Shown here: one piece after another, positions 7,901 through 16,895 of the stretch
Position numbering within the stretch: the stretch's first letter is position 1
Layout: each line of letters starts with the position of its first letter
Assembly (NCBI RefSeq): GCF_052068095.1
Contig: NZ_JBQHDG010000004.1
Span: forward strand, 186,001 to 250,000
Direction: 5' to 3'
Origin: Phytohabitans sp052068095
Lineage (GTDB): Bacteria; Actinomycetota; Actinomycetes; Mycobacteriales; Micromonosporaceae
DNA length: 64,000 bases
Position numbers and translations under genes: made by a program
The notes under the pieces: generated by a model
Databases searched by the model: none
The model's input: only the letters and a program-made list of their open reading frames with translations
Told to the model about the DNA's origin: nothing

Positions 7901-9757
7901 ATGCGGGCGGGGCGAGCGAACCGGTTGGCCCGGCGGGCGGGCCGGCGGCGTCCGGACGGCACCCTGACGTGGCGGGCGCGGCGGGCCTGGGAGCGGCTCG
8001 CGGACGCGTCCCAGTCGCGGGACGACTTTTCGGCGGCGGCGCTGCACGAGGCGTGGCTGGCTGACCCGCGGGAGGACACGTGGGGGTACGTGGGCCGCTG
8101 GTGCACTCCGGCCGACATGTTCGCCGCGACGGTGGACCCGGATCGGGGCGCCGAGTCCCGGGCCGCGATCGGCGGCTACTGCGTCGAGCACGACCTGGTC
8201 CCGGACAACCCGGTGGAGCGTGCGCTGTTCTTCGTCCTGACCGGCCAGCATGAGAGGCACCAGGCGCTGGACCTGGACGGGACGCTGCTGGCCGCCGTCT
8301 ACCGGGGTGCCACCGAGGCGACTCGGGAGGTGTTGCGGGAGACGATGGTCGAGCTGGGCGAGCTGAACCTGGTGCGGGTGATCGCCGACCGGCCTGACCG
8401 GGTGCTCACCGGGGCGGAGGCGGACTACTTGGCGAGGCAGGTCGCCGATGCTGGTGACTGGGAGCGGTTGTGGCGGCTGGTTCCGGTCATGCCGTTGGCC
8501 AGCGCCGTGCGGACGGCCCGGCTCTTTCCGCACTGGCGGCCGGACGACGGCGTGGGCCGCGACTTCTTCGCGCGGCTGGCCGGCACCAGTCCAGATGCGA
8601 TCATCGCACTCGGCCAAGCCGCGGTGACGTCGCTGAAGCCCTGGTACCACCGCCGCGACCGGTGGAAAGGCGCTCCCTCGTTCGCGCCGGACAACTCCGA
8701 GATCGCGGTCAGGGGCACGCTCTTCACGCTGCCCCGTGGGCACGTGGTCGCAAGCTACGAAACGAGAACCCAGGAGTTGGCGCTCGGTAACGCGACGATC
8801 GTGCACGTGGCCTACGTGCGCCCGTACGGCCCGACGGTCATCCGCAACGCCCCCGGCCGTGCCCCCGAAACTCTGCTGCGGGGCCTGAACTCCTTGCACA
8901 TCGGCAGCACACGGGGCGGGTTCGTCGTCGGCGCGCAGGACAAGCTGTGGTTCGGCAGCGCCACGCGCTCCTGGTCGCGGGTGGCGCGCGTCGAGTGGCC
9001 GGCCGACGTCGCGACCTCCGAGAAGACCCTGCTCGCTGCGGACCCGGGAAGCGGAAACCTCGCGTTCCACGTCGGCAATGGCGACGAGGGCGACGACGGC
9101 TACACGGAAGGTCTCGCGCTGGTCGATGCCAGCGGTCAGCTGCTTGCCCGTGCCAAACTCGACGACGACTTCGGCCACGTTCACGCGTTCTACGGTCCTG
9201 ATCAGGTCCTCGTCGAGAGCTTGGGCAGTCGCCTCAGCCTGTGGCGACGGGACGGCTCCGACCTCGTGCAGGCCGCCGCGGCCGAGATCGATGCGAGCGT
9301 CGTGGCGCCGGTGCCGGCGCGCAACCTGTTGGTCGTCCGCCGAGAGGGCAAACCGGAGCTGGAGCTCCTCACCGAGGCCAGCAGGCTGGCGTGGCTCGAC
9401 GCCAGCACGCTTGTCGAGGTCGACCCGCCAGCGGGTTTCCCCGTGCTGGACGGCCGGTTGGCTTCGTTCTCGCCCGACGGGTCGCTCGTCGCCGTGCAGG
9501 TGGAGAACAGTATCGAGGTGCACGACCTGGCGCTGCACCAGCTCGCCGACCTGGCCGCCGGCTCGCTGTCCCAGGGCCGCGTGGCGGACCTGGAAGCCGC
9601 GGCCGAGCTGCGCAAGCGCAAGGTCGCCCCACATCTCAGTCCGGCGGTGGAGTTGCTGCACGCGGGACTCGCGTACCGGTTCGCCACCGACATCGCGCTC
9701 GGAGCCGGTACCCGGATCGCGGGTGGTGCGTCCGACATCGCGCTAGGTGGGCAGTGA
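7901..9757 (+). CDS. Large propeller-like protein 1 with DIALGG tail
   Basis: I recognise no named family for this 618-residue protein. Residues 1-30 are very basic (LARRAGRRRPDG). Residues ~35-240 are mostly helical, with blocks shared with the 9754 and 14176 products: RALFFVLTGQ, QALDLDGTLLAAVYRGA, WERLWRLVP, FPHWRPDDG. Residues ~245-575 look like a WD40-type propeller (SFAPDNSEIAV, FSPDGSLVAVQ, SIEVHDLALHQLADL). It ends in the tandem tail ATDIALG ... SDIALGGQ (coding bases 9674-9754). No signal peptide or membrane segment is seen. The ATG lies 7 bases past the AAA+ stop, so the two are co-transcribed. I infer a scaffold or adaptor presented to the ATPase or chaperone. Confidence 0.85.
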   Translation: MRAGRANRLARRAGRRRPDGTLTWRARRAWERLADASQSRDDFSAAALHEAWLADPREDTWGYVGRWCTPADMFAATVDPDRGAESRAAIGGYCVEHDLVPDNPVERALFFVLTGQHERHQALDLDGTLLAAVYRGATEATREVLRETMVELGELNLVRVIADRPDRVLTGAEADYLARQVADAGDWERLWRLVPVMPLASAVRTARLFPHWRPDDGVGRDFFARLAGTSPDAIIALGQAAVTSLKPWYHRRDRWKGAPSFAPDNSEIAVRGTLFTLPRGHVVASYETRTQELALGNATIVHVAYVRPYGPTVIRNAPGRAPETLLRGLNSLHIGSTRGGFVVGAQDKLWFGSATRSWSRVARVEWPADVATSEKTLLAADPGSGNLAFHVGNGDEGDDGYTEGLALVDASGQLLARAKLDDDFGHVHAFYGPDQVLVESLGSRLSLWRRDGSDLVQAAAAEIDASVVAPVPARNLLVVRREGKPELELLTEASRLAWLDASTLVEVDPPAGFPVLDGRLASFSPDGSLVAVQVENSIEVHDLALHQLADLAAGSLSQGRVADLEAAAELRKRKVAPHLSPAVELLHAGLAYRFATDIALGAGTRIAGGASDIALGGQ

Positions 9758-11547
9758 CGGTGGTGTCGGCGGAGCGGCGGGCGCGGCGCGCGGAGCGGCG
9801 GCGCCCGGACGGCAGCCGGGGTTGGTTCGCCCGACACGCTTGGCGGAGCCTCGTCGGCGGGGCCGAGCGCGGCGACGTCATCGCGATCGATGCCCTGAGG
9901 CGGGCTTGGCGGCGGGACCCGGCCGGCGAGTTGTGGACCGTCGCGAGGCGCTGGCTTACGCCGGCCGACGTCCTGGCGGCGGCGGTGGAAAACGCGACCG
10001 ACGCCTCGGCTGTGGCCGCGATCCGTGCCTTCTGCGCCGGCCACGGACTGGTCCCGGACGACGCGGTCGACCGCGCGCTGTTCTTCGTGCTCACCGGCCA
10101 GCGGGAGCAGTACCAGGCGCACGACCCGGACGGCTCGCTGCTGGCCCGCGGCTACCGCGCCGCCGACGAGCCGGCGCGGGAAGCCGTGCGCCGCACCATG
10201 ATCGGCCTCGGCGACCTCAGCGCGTTGCGGGTCATCGCGGACCGCCCCGACCGTCCGCTCACCGCCGCGGAAGCGGACCACCTCACCGCGCGGCTCGCCG
10301 AAGCCGGTGAATGGGACCAGCTCTGGCGGCTCATCCCGACCGTCCCGATCGCCAACGCGCTGCGCGCCGCCCACCTGATCCGCAACTGGCGACCGGCCGA
10401 CGGTCCCGGGCGGGCGTTCCTCGACCGGCTCACCGGCACGGCCCCGGACGCGATCGCCGCGCTGGGACCGGCCGCGGTGACTCGCCTGGACTTCGCCAAG
10501 GCACGGCGGCTCTCGTTCGCCCCGGACAACTCCGAGCTCGCGGTCGCGGGCGAGTCGGACGCCACGATCTTCGACCTGCCCGGCGGCAGCCCGGTCGCGA
10601 GCTACGACGGCGTTTACGAGATGGTGGCCTTCGGCGACGCGACGATCGTGTGCCGCGGCTGGTACGCCTACCGCTGGTCGCTCATCCGCTGCTCCCCGGA
10701 GCAGCCTCGCCAGGTGCTGCTGCCCGACACGGGCGAGAGGACGCTTGCCCGGACACCGGGCGGGTTCGTCGTCGCCATCCGTGATGGCATGTGGTTCGGC
10801 ACGGCCGAGGGTCACTTGTCGCGCTTTGTGCCCTGGAACACGTTGCCCCCGGTGCGCCGAAAGACCAAGAGGCTGGTGTGCGCCAACCCGACGACCGGGT
10901 GGGTGGCGATCGACGGATTCGGCACCTTGCTAATGGCCGATGCGGACGGCTCGGTGCTGGCTACCGCCAAGAGCAACGGGTTCGGTGCAGGGGTGTACTG
11001 TGCGCCTGGACGCCTGATCACCGTCATTCCCAGTAGCAGCGGGCTCCACTATGACCACACGCTCCTGTCGTGGCGGTACGACGGCACGAACCTCGTTCGG
11101 GAGGCCGAGGCCGGGTGCCGGATGGTCGGGACCTTAGTTCCGGTGCCGGGGCACGACCTGGTCCTGACACATTTCGAGGACAGGCTCTGGCTCGACACCG
11201 GCACGCTCAAGGAAGCTGGCCCGCCATCGGCATTTCCCCCGTTGGGCGGGAGGCTCGTCACGTTCTCCCAAGACGGGTCATTGGTCGCCGCCGCGTCGCA
11301 CACCGAGGTGGAGGTGCACGACCTCGCGGTGCACCGGCTCGCCGCGCTGGCCGACAGGTCGCTGACCGAGCTGGGCCGCTCGGGTCTGGAAACCGTTGGT
11401 ACGCCAAGAGACCACCCGGCCGTTGCTGCCGTGCTCGGGCTGGTACGTGCCGGCCTGGAGTACCGGTTCGGCGCGGACATCGCGCTCGGCCCCGCCACCC
11501 GGGCCGCGGCACGCGGCGACGACATCGCGATCGGCGGTGCCGGCTGA
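9754..11547 (+). CDS. Large propeller-like protein 2 with DIAIGG tail
   Basis: This 597-residue paralogue of the 7901 product has the same order of parts. The basic start is RRARRAERRRPDGSRGW. The helical region contains RRWLTPADVLAAAVE, RALFFVLTGQ, AHDPDGSLLARGYRAA and WDQLWRLIP. The propeller-like region shows SFAPDNSELAV, TFSQDGSLVAAA and VEVHDLAVHRLAAL. The tail is ADIALG ... DDIAIGGAG (11461-11544). The GTG at 9754 overlaps the previous stop as GTGA and has AGGTGGG upstream, so translational coupling is likely. The two proteins are similar throughout but clearly diverged, meaning an old duplication. Function unknown; soluble and cytosolic by composition. Confidence 0.85.
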   Translation: MTVVSAERRARRAERRRPDGSRGWFARHAWRSLVGGAERGDVIAIDALRRAWRRDPAGELWTVARRWLTPADVLAAAVENATDASAVAAIRAFCAGHGLVPDDAVDRALFFVLTGQREQYQAHDPDGSLLARGYRAADEPAREAVRRTMIGLGDLSALRVIADRPDRPLTAAEADHLTARLAEAGEWDQLWRLIPTVPIANALRAAHLIRNWRPADGPGRAFLDRLTGTAPDAIAALGPAAVTRLDFAKARRLSFAPDNSELAVAGESDATIFDLPGGSPVASYDGVYEMVAFGDATIVCRGWYAYRWSLIRCSPEQPRQVLLPDTGERTLARTPGGFVVAIRDGMWFGTAEGHLSRFVPWNTLPPVRRKTKRLVCANPTTGWVAIDGFGTLLMADADGSVLATAKSNGFGAGVYCAPGRLITVIPSSSGLHYDHTLLSWRYDGTNLVREAEAGCRMVGTLVPVPGHDLVLTHFEDRLWLDTGTLKEAGPPSAFPPLGGRLVTFSQDGSLVAAASHTEVEVHDLAVHRLAALADRSLTELGRSGLETVGTPRDHPAVAAVLGLVRAGLEYRFGADIALGPATRAAARGDDIAIGGAG

Positions 11548-12140
11548 TGGCACTGTCGGCGGCGCATGCGGCTCTGCTGGCCGACCAGGTGCGGGGGCGC
11601 GGTCGGCTGGCCCGGTGGGCGCTGCGGTGGTTGGTCTGGACCGGCAATCGTGGCGATCCCAGGGCGACCGACACGGTGTGGGACCTGTGGCTCGGCGAAC
11701 CACGTGGCGGGCTGTGGGCGGCGTTGGCCCGCTGGCGGCGGCCACACACCGAAGGCGGGCCGAGCCTCGTCACGCTTGGCCAGCCGGCCGCCGCGGCGGT
11801 CGTGATCGAGGCGGCGTGCCGGGCCGACCCCACGTGCCTGTTCGCCTCGCCGGACGGCATGCTCGCGGTCGGCGGCCAGGAGTTCGTCGAGGTGGCCGCG
11901 GCTGGGTGTAGCACGGCTGTGGTCGCCCTCGCCGACTGGCCGCTCGCCGCGACCAGCCCGGCCTACCTGTACGCGGTGACCTCCCAGCTCAGCCGGACCC
12001 CGCCGCGCTCACCCGTCCGGCTGTTCCTCGAGCTGCTCCGCGGGTGCCTGGCGTACAGGTTCGATATGGAGGTCGCGATCGGTGCGGCCGCACCGGTCCA
12101 CGCGCGCGACGACGACATCGCCCTGGGAGGTCCGGCGTGA
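11547..12140 (+). CDS. Short paralogue with DIALGG tail, no propeller
   Basis: The 197-residue protein starts at an ATG overlapping the previous stop (TGATG). Its N-terminal part (RLARWALRWLVWTGNRGD, LWAALARWRRP) resembles the first helical block of the larger paralogues. Its C-terminal part is LAYRFDMEVAIG ... DDDIALGGPA (tail coding bases 12054-12137). The central helical blocks and the whole propeller are absent. The frame is intact and overlaps both neighbours, so it looks like a genuine short form rather than a remnant. It could bring the tail to the complex without the propeller, or regulate the long forms. No known domain is recognised. Confidence 0.8.
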   Translation: MALSAAHAALLADQVRGRGRLARWALRWLVWTGNRGDPRATDTVWDLWLGEPRGGLWAALARWRRPHTEGGPSLVTLGQPAAAAVVIEAACRADPTCLFASPDGMLAVGGQEFVEVAAAGCSTAVVALADWPLAATSPAYLYAVTSQLSRTPPRSPVRLFLELLRGCLAYRFDMEVAIGAAAPVHARDDDIALGGPA

Positions 12141-13753
12141 CGGCCCGCATCGGTATCGACTTCGGCACCGCCAACACGGTGGTCGCGCGGTGGGACGAGG
12201 CACGCGGGCGGGGCGAGCCGGTCCCGCTCGACGGCCTCGACCTGAGCCGGCCGGCCGGCGAGGGAGTACGCCAGCGGGTGGTGCCGTCGCTGGTCGCCTA
12301 CAGCCACACCGGGTCGCGGCGCTGGCTGGGCGCCCAGGTGACCGAGCGGCCCGAGCTGTGGGACGACCCGGACGTCACCGTCTTCCAGTCGACCAAGAGC
12401 AATGTGACCGGCCGGGCCATCGACATCGCCCGGACGGTGGGCGACCGCAAGGTCACCGCACGGGACGCGGCCACCCAGTTCCTCGGCGACGTCACCGCGC
12501 TCGCCGTGCTCGCGGTCGGTGCGGACGACCTGGAGATCGTGGCCACCGCCCCGGTCGAGACGTTCGACACTTACCGCGACTGGCTCGTCCGCGAGGTCGG
12601 CGCGGGGATCGGCGCGGCGCGGCTGCGGGTGGTCGACGAGGCCACCGCGGCCGCGGTCGGGTACAGCGCCCGGATGAGCCCCGGCGACGTGTTCTGCGTG
12701 TTCGACTTCGGCGCCGGCACGCTGGACGTCTCGGTGGTACGGGTGCAGGAGCCGGGCACGGCCGGCGCCGGCGCGGGCGTGCGGGCGATCGCCAAGGTCG
12801 GGCTGGACCTGGGCGGAAACCATGTCGACGCGCTGCTCGCCGAACACGCCGCGGCCGAAGCCCGGCTGCCACACGGCGACCCGGTCACCTACAACCGCGT
12901 GTTTCGCCGGCTGCTGCACTCCGCCGAGGCTGCCAAGGTCGAGCTGACCCGCGCCGAGCAAGCCGAGATCACCGCGACCGACCCGGCGACCGGCCGAAAG
13001 TACCGCAGTGAGATCACCCGGTCCCGGTTCGAGCGGCTGCTGCGCGACAAGGACGTGCTCGGCCGGGTCAACCGCGCGCTGCGCAAAGCCCTCGAGAACG
13101 CGGCCGCGAAAGGCTACCCAGCCGACGGGTTCGCCGGTGTGTTCCTGGTCGGAGGCACCAGCCTCATCCCTGCGGTGCAGGACCTGCTGCACCTGCAGTT
13201 CGAGCCGAGCCTCGTGCATCTCGACCGGCCGCTGGAGGCCGTGGCGGCCGGAGCGGCCGGCATCGCCGGCGGGCGTGAGCTGCACGACCACATCCAGCAC
13301 GACTACGCGATCCGGCACGTCGAGCAGGCCACCGGCACGTACGAGTTCGAGCTCCTGGTGGAGGCCGGCACCGCCTACCCGACGCCGGAACCGGTCAAGT
13401 CGATCACGATCAAGGCGATCCACCAGGGGCAGCGGCGGATGGGCATCGCCATCTACGAACTCGCGCACGCCACCCACCGCGACGCCGGCGGCGACCTGGA
13501 GATCGTGTTCGACGCGCGCGGCGGGGCCCGTACCGTCGCGGTGACCCCACAGCAACGCCAAGAGCGGGCCACGCTGTGGCTCAACGAGGACAGCCCCACG
13601 TTCCTCGAAGCCAACCCTCCGGCCGCGGCCGGCGTCGACCGGTTCCGGCTGGACTTCCGGATCGACGCGCAGAAACGCCTCACCGTCTCCGCGTTCGACA
13701 TCGAGCGGCGCACCTGGGTGCTACACGGCCACCCGGTCGTCCAACTGGCCTGA
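12137..13753 (+). CDS. Hsp70/DnaK-like ATPase
   Basis: The 538-residue protein has the actin/Hsp70 fold motifs: phosphate 1 IGIDFGTANTVVARW (~5-19), VVDEATAAAVGY, phosphate 2 VFDFGAGTLDVSVV (~187-200) and adenosine motif FLVGGTSLIPAVQ (~336-348). After residue ~390 a beta-rich substrate-binding-like region follows. It is shorter than DnaK (~610 residues) and lacks the C-terminal lid. It should be an ATP-dependent chaperone-like partner, probably dedicated to the proteins encoded around it, because no dnaJ or grpE accompanies it. The GTG at 12137 overlaps the previous stop (GTGA) behind GGGAGG. Pairing an Hsp70-like and a Ycf46-type AAA+ protein in one operon is unusual. Confidence 0.9.
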   Translation: MTARIGIDFGTANTVVARWDEARGRGEPVPLDGLDLSRPAGEGVRQRVVPSLVAYSHTGSRRWLGAQVTERPELWDDPDVTVFQSTKSNVTGRAIDIARTVGDRKVTARDAATQFLGDVTALAVLAVGADDLEIVATAPVETFDTYRDWLVREVGAGIGAARLRVVDEATAAAVGYSARMSPGDVFCVFDFGAGTLDVSVVRVQEPGTAGAGAGVRAIAKVGLDLGGNHVDALLAEHAAAEARLPHGDPVTYNRVFRRLLHSAEAAKVELTRAEQAEITATDPATGRKYRSEITRSRFERLLRDKDVLGRVNRALRKALENAAAKGYPADGFAGVFLVGGTSLIPAVQDLLHLQFEPSLVHLDRPLEAVAAGAAGIAGGRELHDHIQHDYAIRHVEQATGTYEFELLVEAGTAYPTPEPVKSITIKAIHQGQRRMGIAIYELAHATHRDAGGDLEIVFDARGGARTVAVTPQQRQERATLWLNEDSPTFLEANPPAAAGVDRFRLDFRIDAQKRLTVSAFDIERRTWVLHGHPVVQLA

Positions 13754-13764
13754 AGGGAGATCCG

Positions 13765-14172
13765 TTGTCCCACTTCACCCGGATCCGCACCCGACTGCGC
13801 GACCCCGAGATCCTGGCCGCGGCGCTACGCGAGGTCGGCCACCCAGACGTCGAGGTCCACGACCAGCCACAGACCCTCTACGGGTACCGGGGCGACGCAC
13901 GCCCGGAGAAGGCCGAGGTGATCGTCCGCCGCGAGCACATCGGCACGGCGAGCAACGACATCGGCTTCGCCCGCCAACCGGACGGCTCCTTCGAAGCGAT
14001 CATCAGCGAGTACGACCGGTCCAGATACAACGCCGCATGGCTGGCAAAGCTCACCCACTCCTACAGCCACGCCGCGACACTGCGCTACGCGGCGACGCAC
14101 GGCTACGAGGTCGCCACCGACGAGCTCCAGCAGGATGGCACCCGCCGCCTGACCCTGCGGCGAGCCACCTGA
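13765..14172 (+). CDS. Ycf35/DUF1257-family protein
   Basis: The 135-residue protein begins SHFTRIRTRLRDPEILAAAL and contains YGYRGD, AEVIVRREHIG, NDIGFARQPDGSFEAIISEY and LTHSYSHAATLRYAATHGYE. These are the DUF1257/Ycf35 hallmarks (MSHF start, GYRG, DIGF, late Y-x-H/Y). The start is a TTG at 13765, chosen because it gives the family-typical MSHF N-terminus and has GGGAGA eight bases upstream. Ycf35 proteins are small cytosolic proteins of unknown biochemical role. Finding one with DUF2997 and Ycf46 partners in an operon supports a shared complex. It lies 11 bases after the Hsp70-like gene and 3 bases before the next gene. Confidence 0.88.
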   Translation: MSHFTRIRTRLRDPEILAAALREVGHPDVEVHDQPQTLYGYRGDARPEKAEVIVRREHIGTASNDIGFARQPDGSFEAIISEYDRSRYNAAWLAKLTHSYSHAATLRYAATHGYEVATDELQQDGTRRLTLRRAT

Positions 14173-14175
14173 CCC

Positions 14176-15957
14176 ATGGGCTGGTGGGAGAACCTCGTCA
14201 CCGACCTTCGCATGATGGGGACCGAGGACCGAAGGGTGAAGGCGCGGCGGCTGGCGCGGATCGCCGAGCAGCGCGGCGCCGACGGCGTCCGGAGCCCGAA
14301 GGCACGCCGTGCGTTGCGCACCCTGTGCCGGATGGCGGAGGACGATCGCTGGTTGGTGGCCGTCTTCGACGCCTTCATGGACGAGCACAGGGTCTACAGC
14401 GCCCGGCATGGCGGTTTCGCCGCCGTCCGGTTGACACCGACCGGCAGCGTCGAACGTGCCTTCCTCAGCCTCTACACCGAACAGCTGGCCGAGTACGACG
14501 CACTCGACCCGGACGGGTCCCTCATCGCCAAGGCCTACCCGCTGGCGTCCGAGGCGACCAGGGACGAGCTGCGGCGGATCCTGGTGACGGCCGGCATGCT
14601 GCACGTGGTGCGGCTGCTGCCCACCGTCGGTGGCCGGCGCGGTGTCCAGGACATGTCCGAGGAGGAGATCGGCGACCTGGCGCGCCTGCTGGCCGAGCAC
14701 GGCGAGTGGGCGCAGCTGTGGCGGCTGGTGCGGGACGCACCAGTGGCCGCCGCGGTGACCGCCATGCCGCTCTTCGGCACCTGGCGCCCCACCGACCCGG
14801 CCGACGCGGAGCTGTTCGACCGGTTCTCCGTTGCCGGCCCGGCTACGGTCACGTCGGTGGTCCAGCGGTCGCTGCGCCGCATCGGCAGCGGGGGAAGCCG
14901 CGAGGCGTCGTTCGCGCCGGACCTGTCCGAGATCGCCGTCGCCTACGAGAAGTCCATCACCGTGTACGGCCTCCACGACGGGCAGCCGGTCGTCACGTAC
15001 AAGACCCGCCCCTTCGCCTCCGACCTGCTGCACCTCGGCGACGGCACCGTCGTGTACGTCGTTTCCAAGGGGCTGGCACGCCGGCTCGTCCGCCAACGCC
15101 GTGGCCAGCCCGAAGAGGTACTCGCGGACGGCCTCAATCTCGATCTGGCCAGGACCCCGTCGGGTTTCGTGGTCGCGACCGGGACCAGCCTGCGGCTCGG
15201 CACGGCCGCCGGTCCGCTCGGTGCCAAGGTCGACCTGGAGGCGCTCGGACTCGACGGGTGGCTGGCCCGCATCGCCGGCGATCCGGTGGCGGGGCTGCTC
15301 GCGATCGCGGCGAGCGACGGCACGAAATACGGGGTCGTGCTGCTGACCGCGGACCTCGAACCGCTCGCGCGAGGCACGGTGGACGACCGCCCGTGGGGCC
15401 TCCATGTGTCCGGCCCCGACCACGTACTCACCTGGGGCTCGGAGAGGGGCACGCTGCGGTCCTGGCGCCGGGAGGGCACAAGCCTCACCGTCGCCACCGA
15501 GTGTGAGGACGCCTTTCCCGAGTCGGTGCGCATGGAGCTGGGCGTCCCCGTCCGGCGGAACGTGAGCGTGCTGGCGTGGTACGACCCGGCCACCCTCGAA
15601 CAGGTCGCTGGGCCGCCCGGCCACCGGTCGTCGGACGCACCGACGCCGGCACTGTCGCGGCACCGCGACTTCGCCGCGTCAGAGCCGAAATGGACCTGGC
15701 CGCGGGTTGGCCTGGAGGTACGGGACCTGCGCCTCTGCGAACTCGTCGACCTGATCCGCTGGCCCATCGCCAAGGCGACGCCGGCGATGCTGCACACCGT
15801 GGCCGCACTGGAGGGAGAGGACCTCGACGACGAGGCCGCCGCGCTGCTGCGTGCGTTCCGCGCCGCCGTCGAGTACAGGCTCGGGACCGACGTGGCGCTG
15901 GGCTCCCTCGCACGGCGGCGGGCGGACGACGACGACATCGCGCTGGGCGGTGGGTGA
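14176..15957 (+). CDS. Large propeller-like protein 3 with DIALGG tail
   Basis: This 593-residue protein is the most diverged large paralogue. It lacks the basic RRRPDG start and opens MGWWENLVTDLRMMG. Shared blocks are YDALDPDGSLIAKAY, WAQLWRLVRDAP, LFGTWRPTDPA and ASFAPDLSEIAVAYE. A propeller-like region follows. The C-terminal tail is TDVALG ... DDDDIALGGG (15874-15954). The ATG is three bases after the Ycf35 stop, so it is translated from the same message. Its position at the operon end, apart from the other two, suggests it arose by duplication and then specialised. No enzyme motif is seen. It is the last gene of the unit; a 900-bp region with little coding potential follows. Confidence 0.83.
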   Translation: MGWWENLVTDLRMMGTEDRRVKARRLARIAEQRGADGVRSPKARRALRTLCRMAEDDRWLVAVFDAFMDEHRVYSARHGGFAAVRLTPTGSVERAFLSLYTEQLAEYDALDPDGSLIAKAYPLASEATRDELRRILVTAGMLHVVRLLPTVGGRRGVQDMSEEEIGDLARLLAEHGEWAQLWRLVRDAPVAAAVTAMPLFGTWRPTDPADAELFDRFSVAGPATVTSVVQRSLRRIGSGGSREASFAPDLSEIAVAYEKSITVYGLHDGQPVVTYKTRPFASDLLHLGDGTVVYVVSKGLARRLVRQRRGQPEEVLADGLNLDLARTPSGFVVATGTSLRLGTAAGPLGAKVDLEALGLDGWLARIAGDPVAGLLAIAASDGTKYGVVLLTADLEPLARGTVDDRPWGLHVSGPDHVLTWGSERGTLRSWRREGTSLTVATECEDAFPESVRMELGVPVRRNVSVLAWYDPATLEQVAGPPGHRSSDAPTPALSRHRDFAASEPKWTWPRVGLEVRDLRLCELVDLIRWPIAKATPAMLHTVAALEGEDLDDEAAALLRAFRAAVEYRLGTDVALGSLARRRADDDDIALGGG

Positions 15958-16013
15958 CCGCTGAGCCACGGTCGGCGGACGCGCGTCGGCGATGGGCCGG
16001 ATCTCGTGGTCGC

Positions 16014-16260
16014 CTACCTTGTCGCGGTCACCGGTTCGAAGCTGGCAAGCAGCTCCTCCAGCGCGTGCTGATCGGGGCCGACGAACGGGTCGGATCGGGG
16101 CGCCTCGGCGAGTATGTCCAGGAACTCTGTGGTCTGGCCCAGTGCCGGCGCAAGGTGCGTACTGAGGATGGCCCGCGGGTCCATCGCGCGCAGTGGCCGG
16201 ACGGTCTGGTAGGTACTCGAATCAGGGCTGTCCGAGCCGCAGGCGCTACCGCGGCCTCAG
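16014..16260 (-). pseudogene. C-terminal remnant of an MBL-fold hydrolase
   Basis: Minus-strand translation reads RPLRAMDPRAILSTHLAPAL, then TEFLDILAEAPRSDPFVGPD, then ALEELLASFEPV, ending at a stop at 16014. This resembles the end of actinobacterial metallo-beta-lactamase-fold hydrolases (ILSTHL-P-A, DPFVGPDQ). The frame is closed by a stop near 16261, so the catalytic H-x-H-x-D-H part is absent. I see no start codon with a ribosome site. The fragment is non-functional unless read differently; identification is by eye from a short stretch. Confidence 0.45.
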
Positions 16261-16895
16261 CCGCTATTTGCCTGGACGCGTCCGACAACGCGTCAGCGAT
16301 CGCACAAAGACCATCGCCGAGATCACCGGCGTCGAATGCCTCCGCCATTCGATGCAGAGGATCGCAGGCGTACGCCTCCGACGGGATCGGGGCCGCCGGC
16401 TCGGGTACTAGTCGTGCTCCCAGTGCGAGCGCAGGTACCGATACCAGTCGCGTGGACCCCTCCGATGGCAAGCAAAATCGATGGCACGCCAAGGATTTCG
16501 CCACCAGGGACCGGGGTGACACGGTGGACACTACACCCCACCGCCCCGTGTCACACCCATCCCTACGTTTCCGGCAGGCTACCGACTGCTGTTCCCGCCG
16601 ACGGTCTGGTGAGCCGGCCTCCCGTCATTGACAGCCGCCGGCGTGCCATGCGCCGGAGTGTCTACTTCGGACACCGCGACCGCGGGCCAGCCACGAGCCG
16701 TGTGCTCGTCCCGGCACGACCAGCCCGTGGGCCGACGATCGTCCGCGCTGGCAGCCCCTGCCGTACCGCCACGAAACCAGCTCCTTCACCTGCGGCGGCA
16801 GCAGCACGACGACGAGGCATGCCGCGACGTGCAGGCCATCGAACCTGCTGACCGCACGGTCGAACCCGGCCCCTCACCGTCAGCGGTACGCTGGC
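16261..16895. other. Long non-coding gap, no gene recognised
   Basis: Overlapping frames here have irregular, Arg/Pro-rich translations, no ribosome sites and no family motif. The region is probably degenerate sequence left from the MBL-fold gene and its surroundings, plus the upstream region of the PPOX gene at 16896. Confidence 0.5.

Noticed and set aside
7736..9661. Long minus-strand open frame of 641 codons
   Set aside because: It is antisense to the propeller protein at 7901-9757, has His/Arg/Gly-rich composition and no motifs; a high-GC shadow frame.
9202..10815. Long minus-strand open frame of 537 codons
   Set aside because: Antisense to two genes with shared motifs; low-complexity Arg/Gly translation and no ribosome site.
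13825..15663. 612-codon minus-strand open frame
   Set aside because: Antisense to the Ycf35 and third propeller genes, whose families and overlaps are clear.
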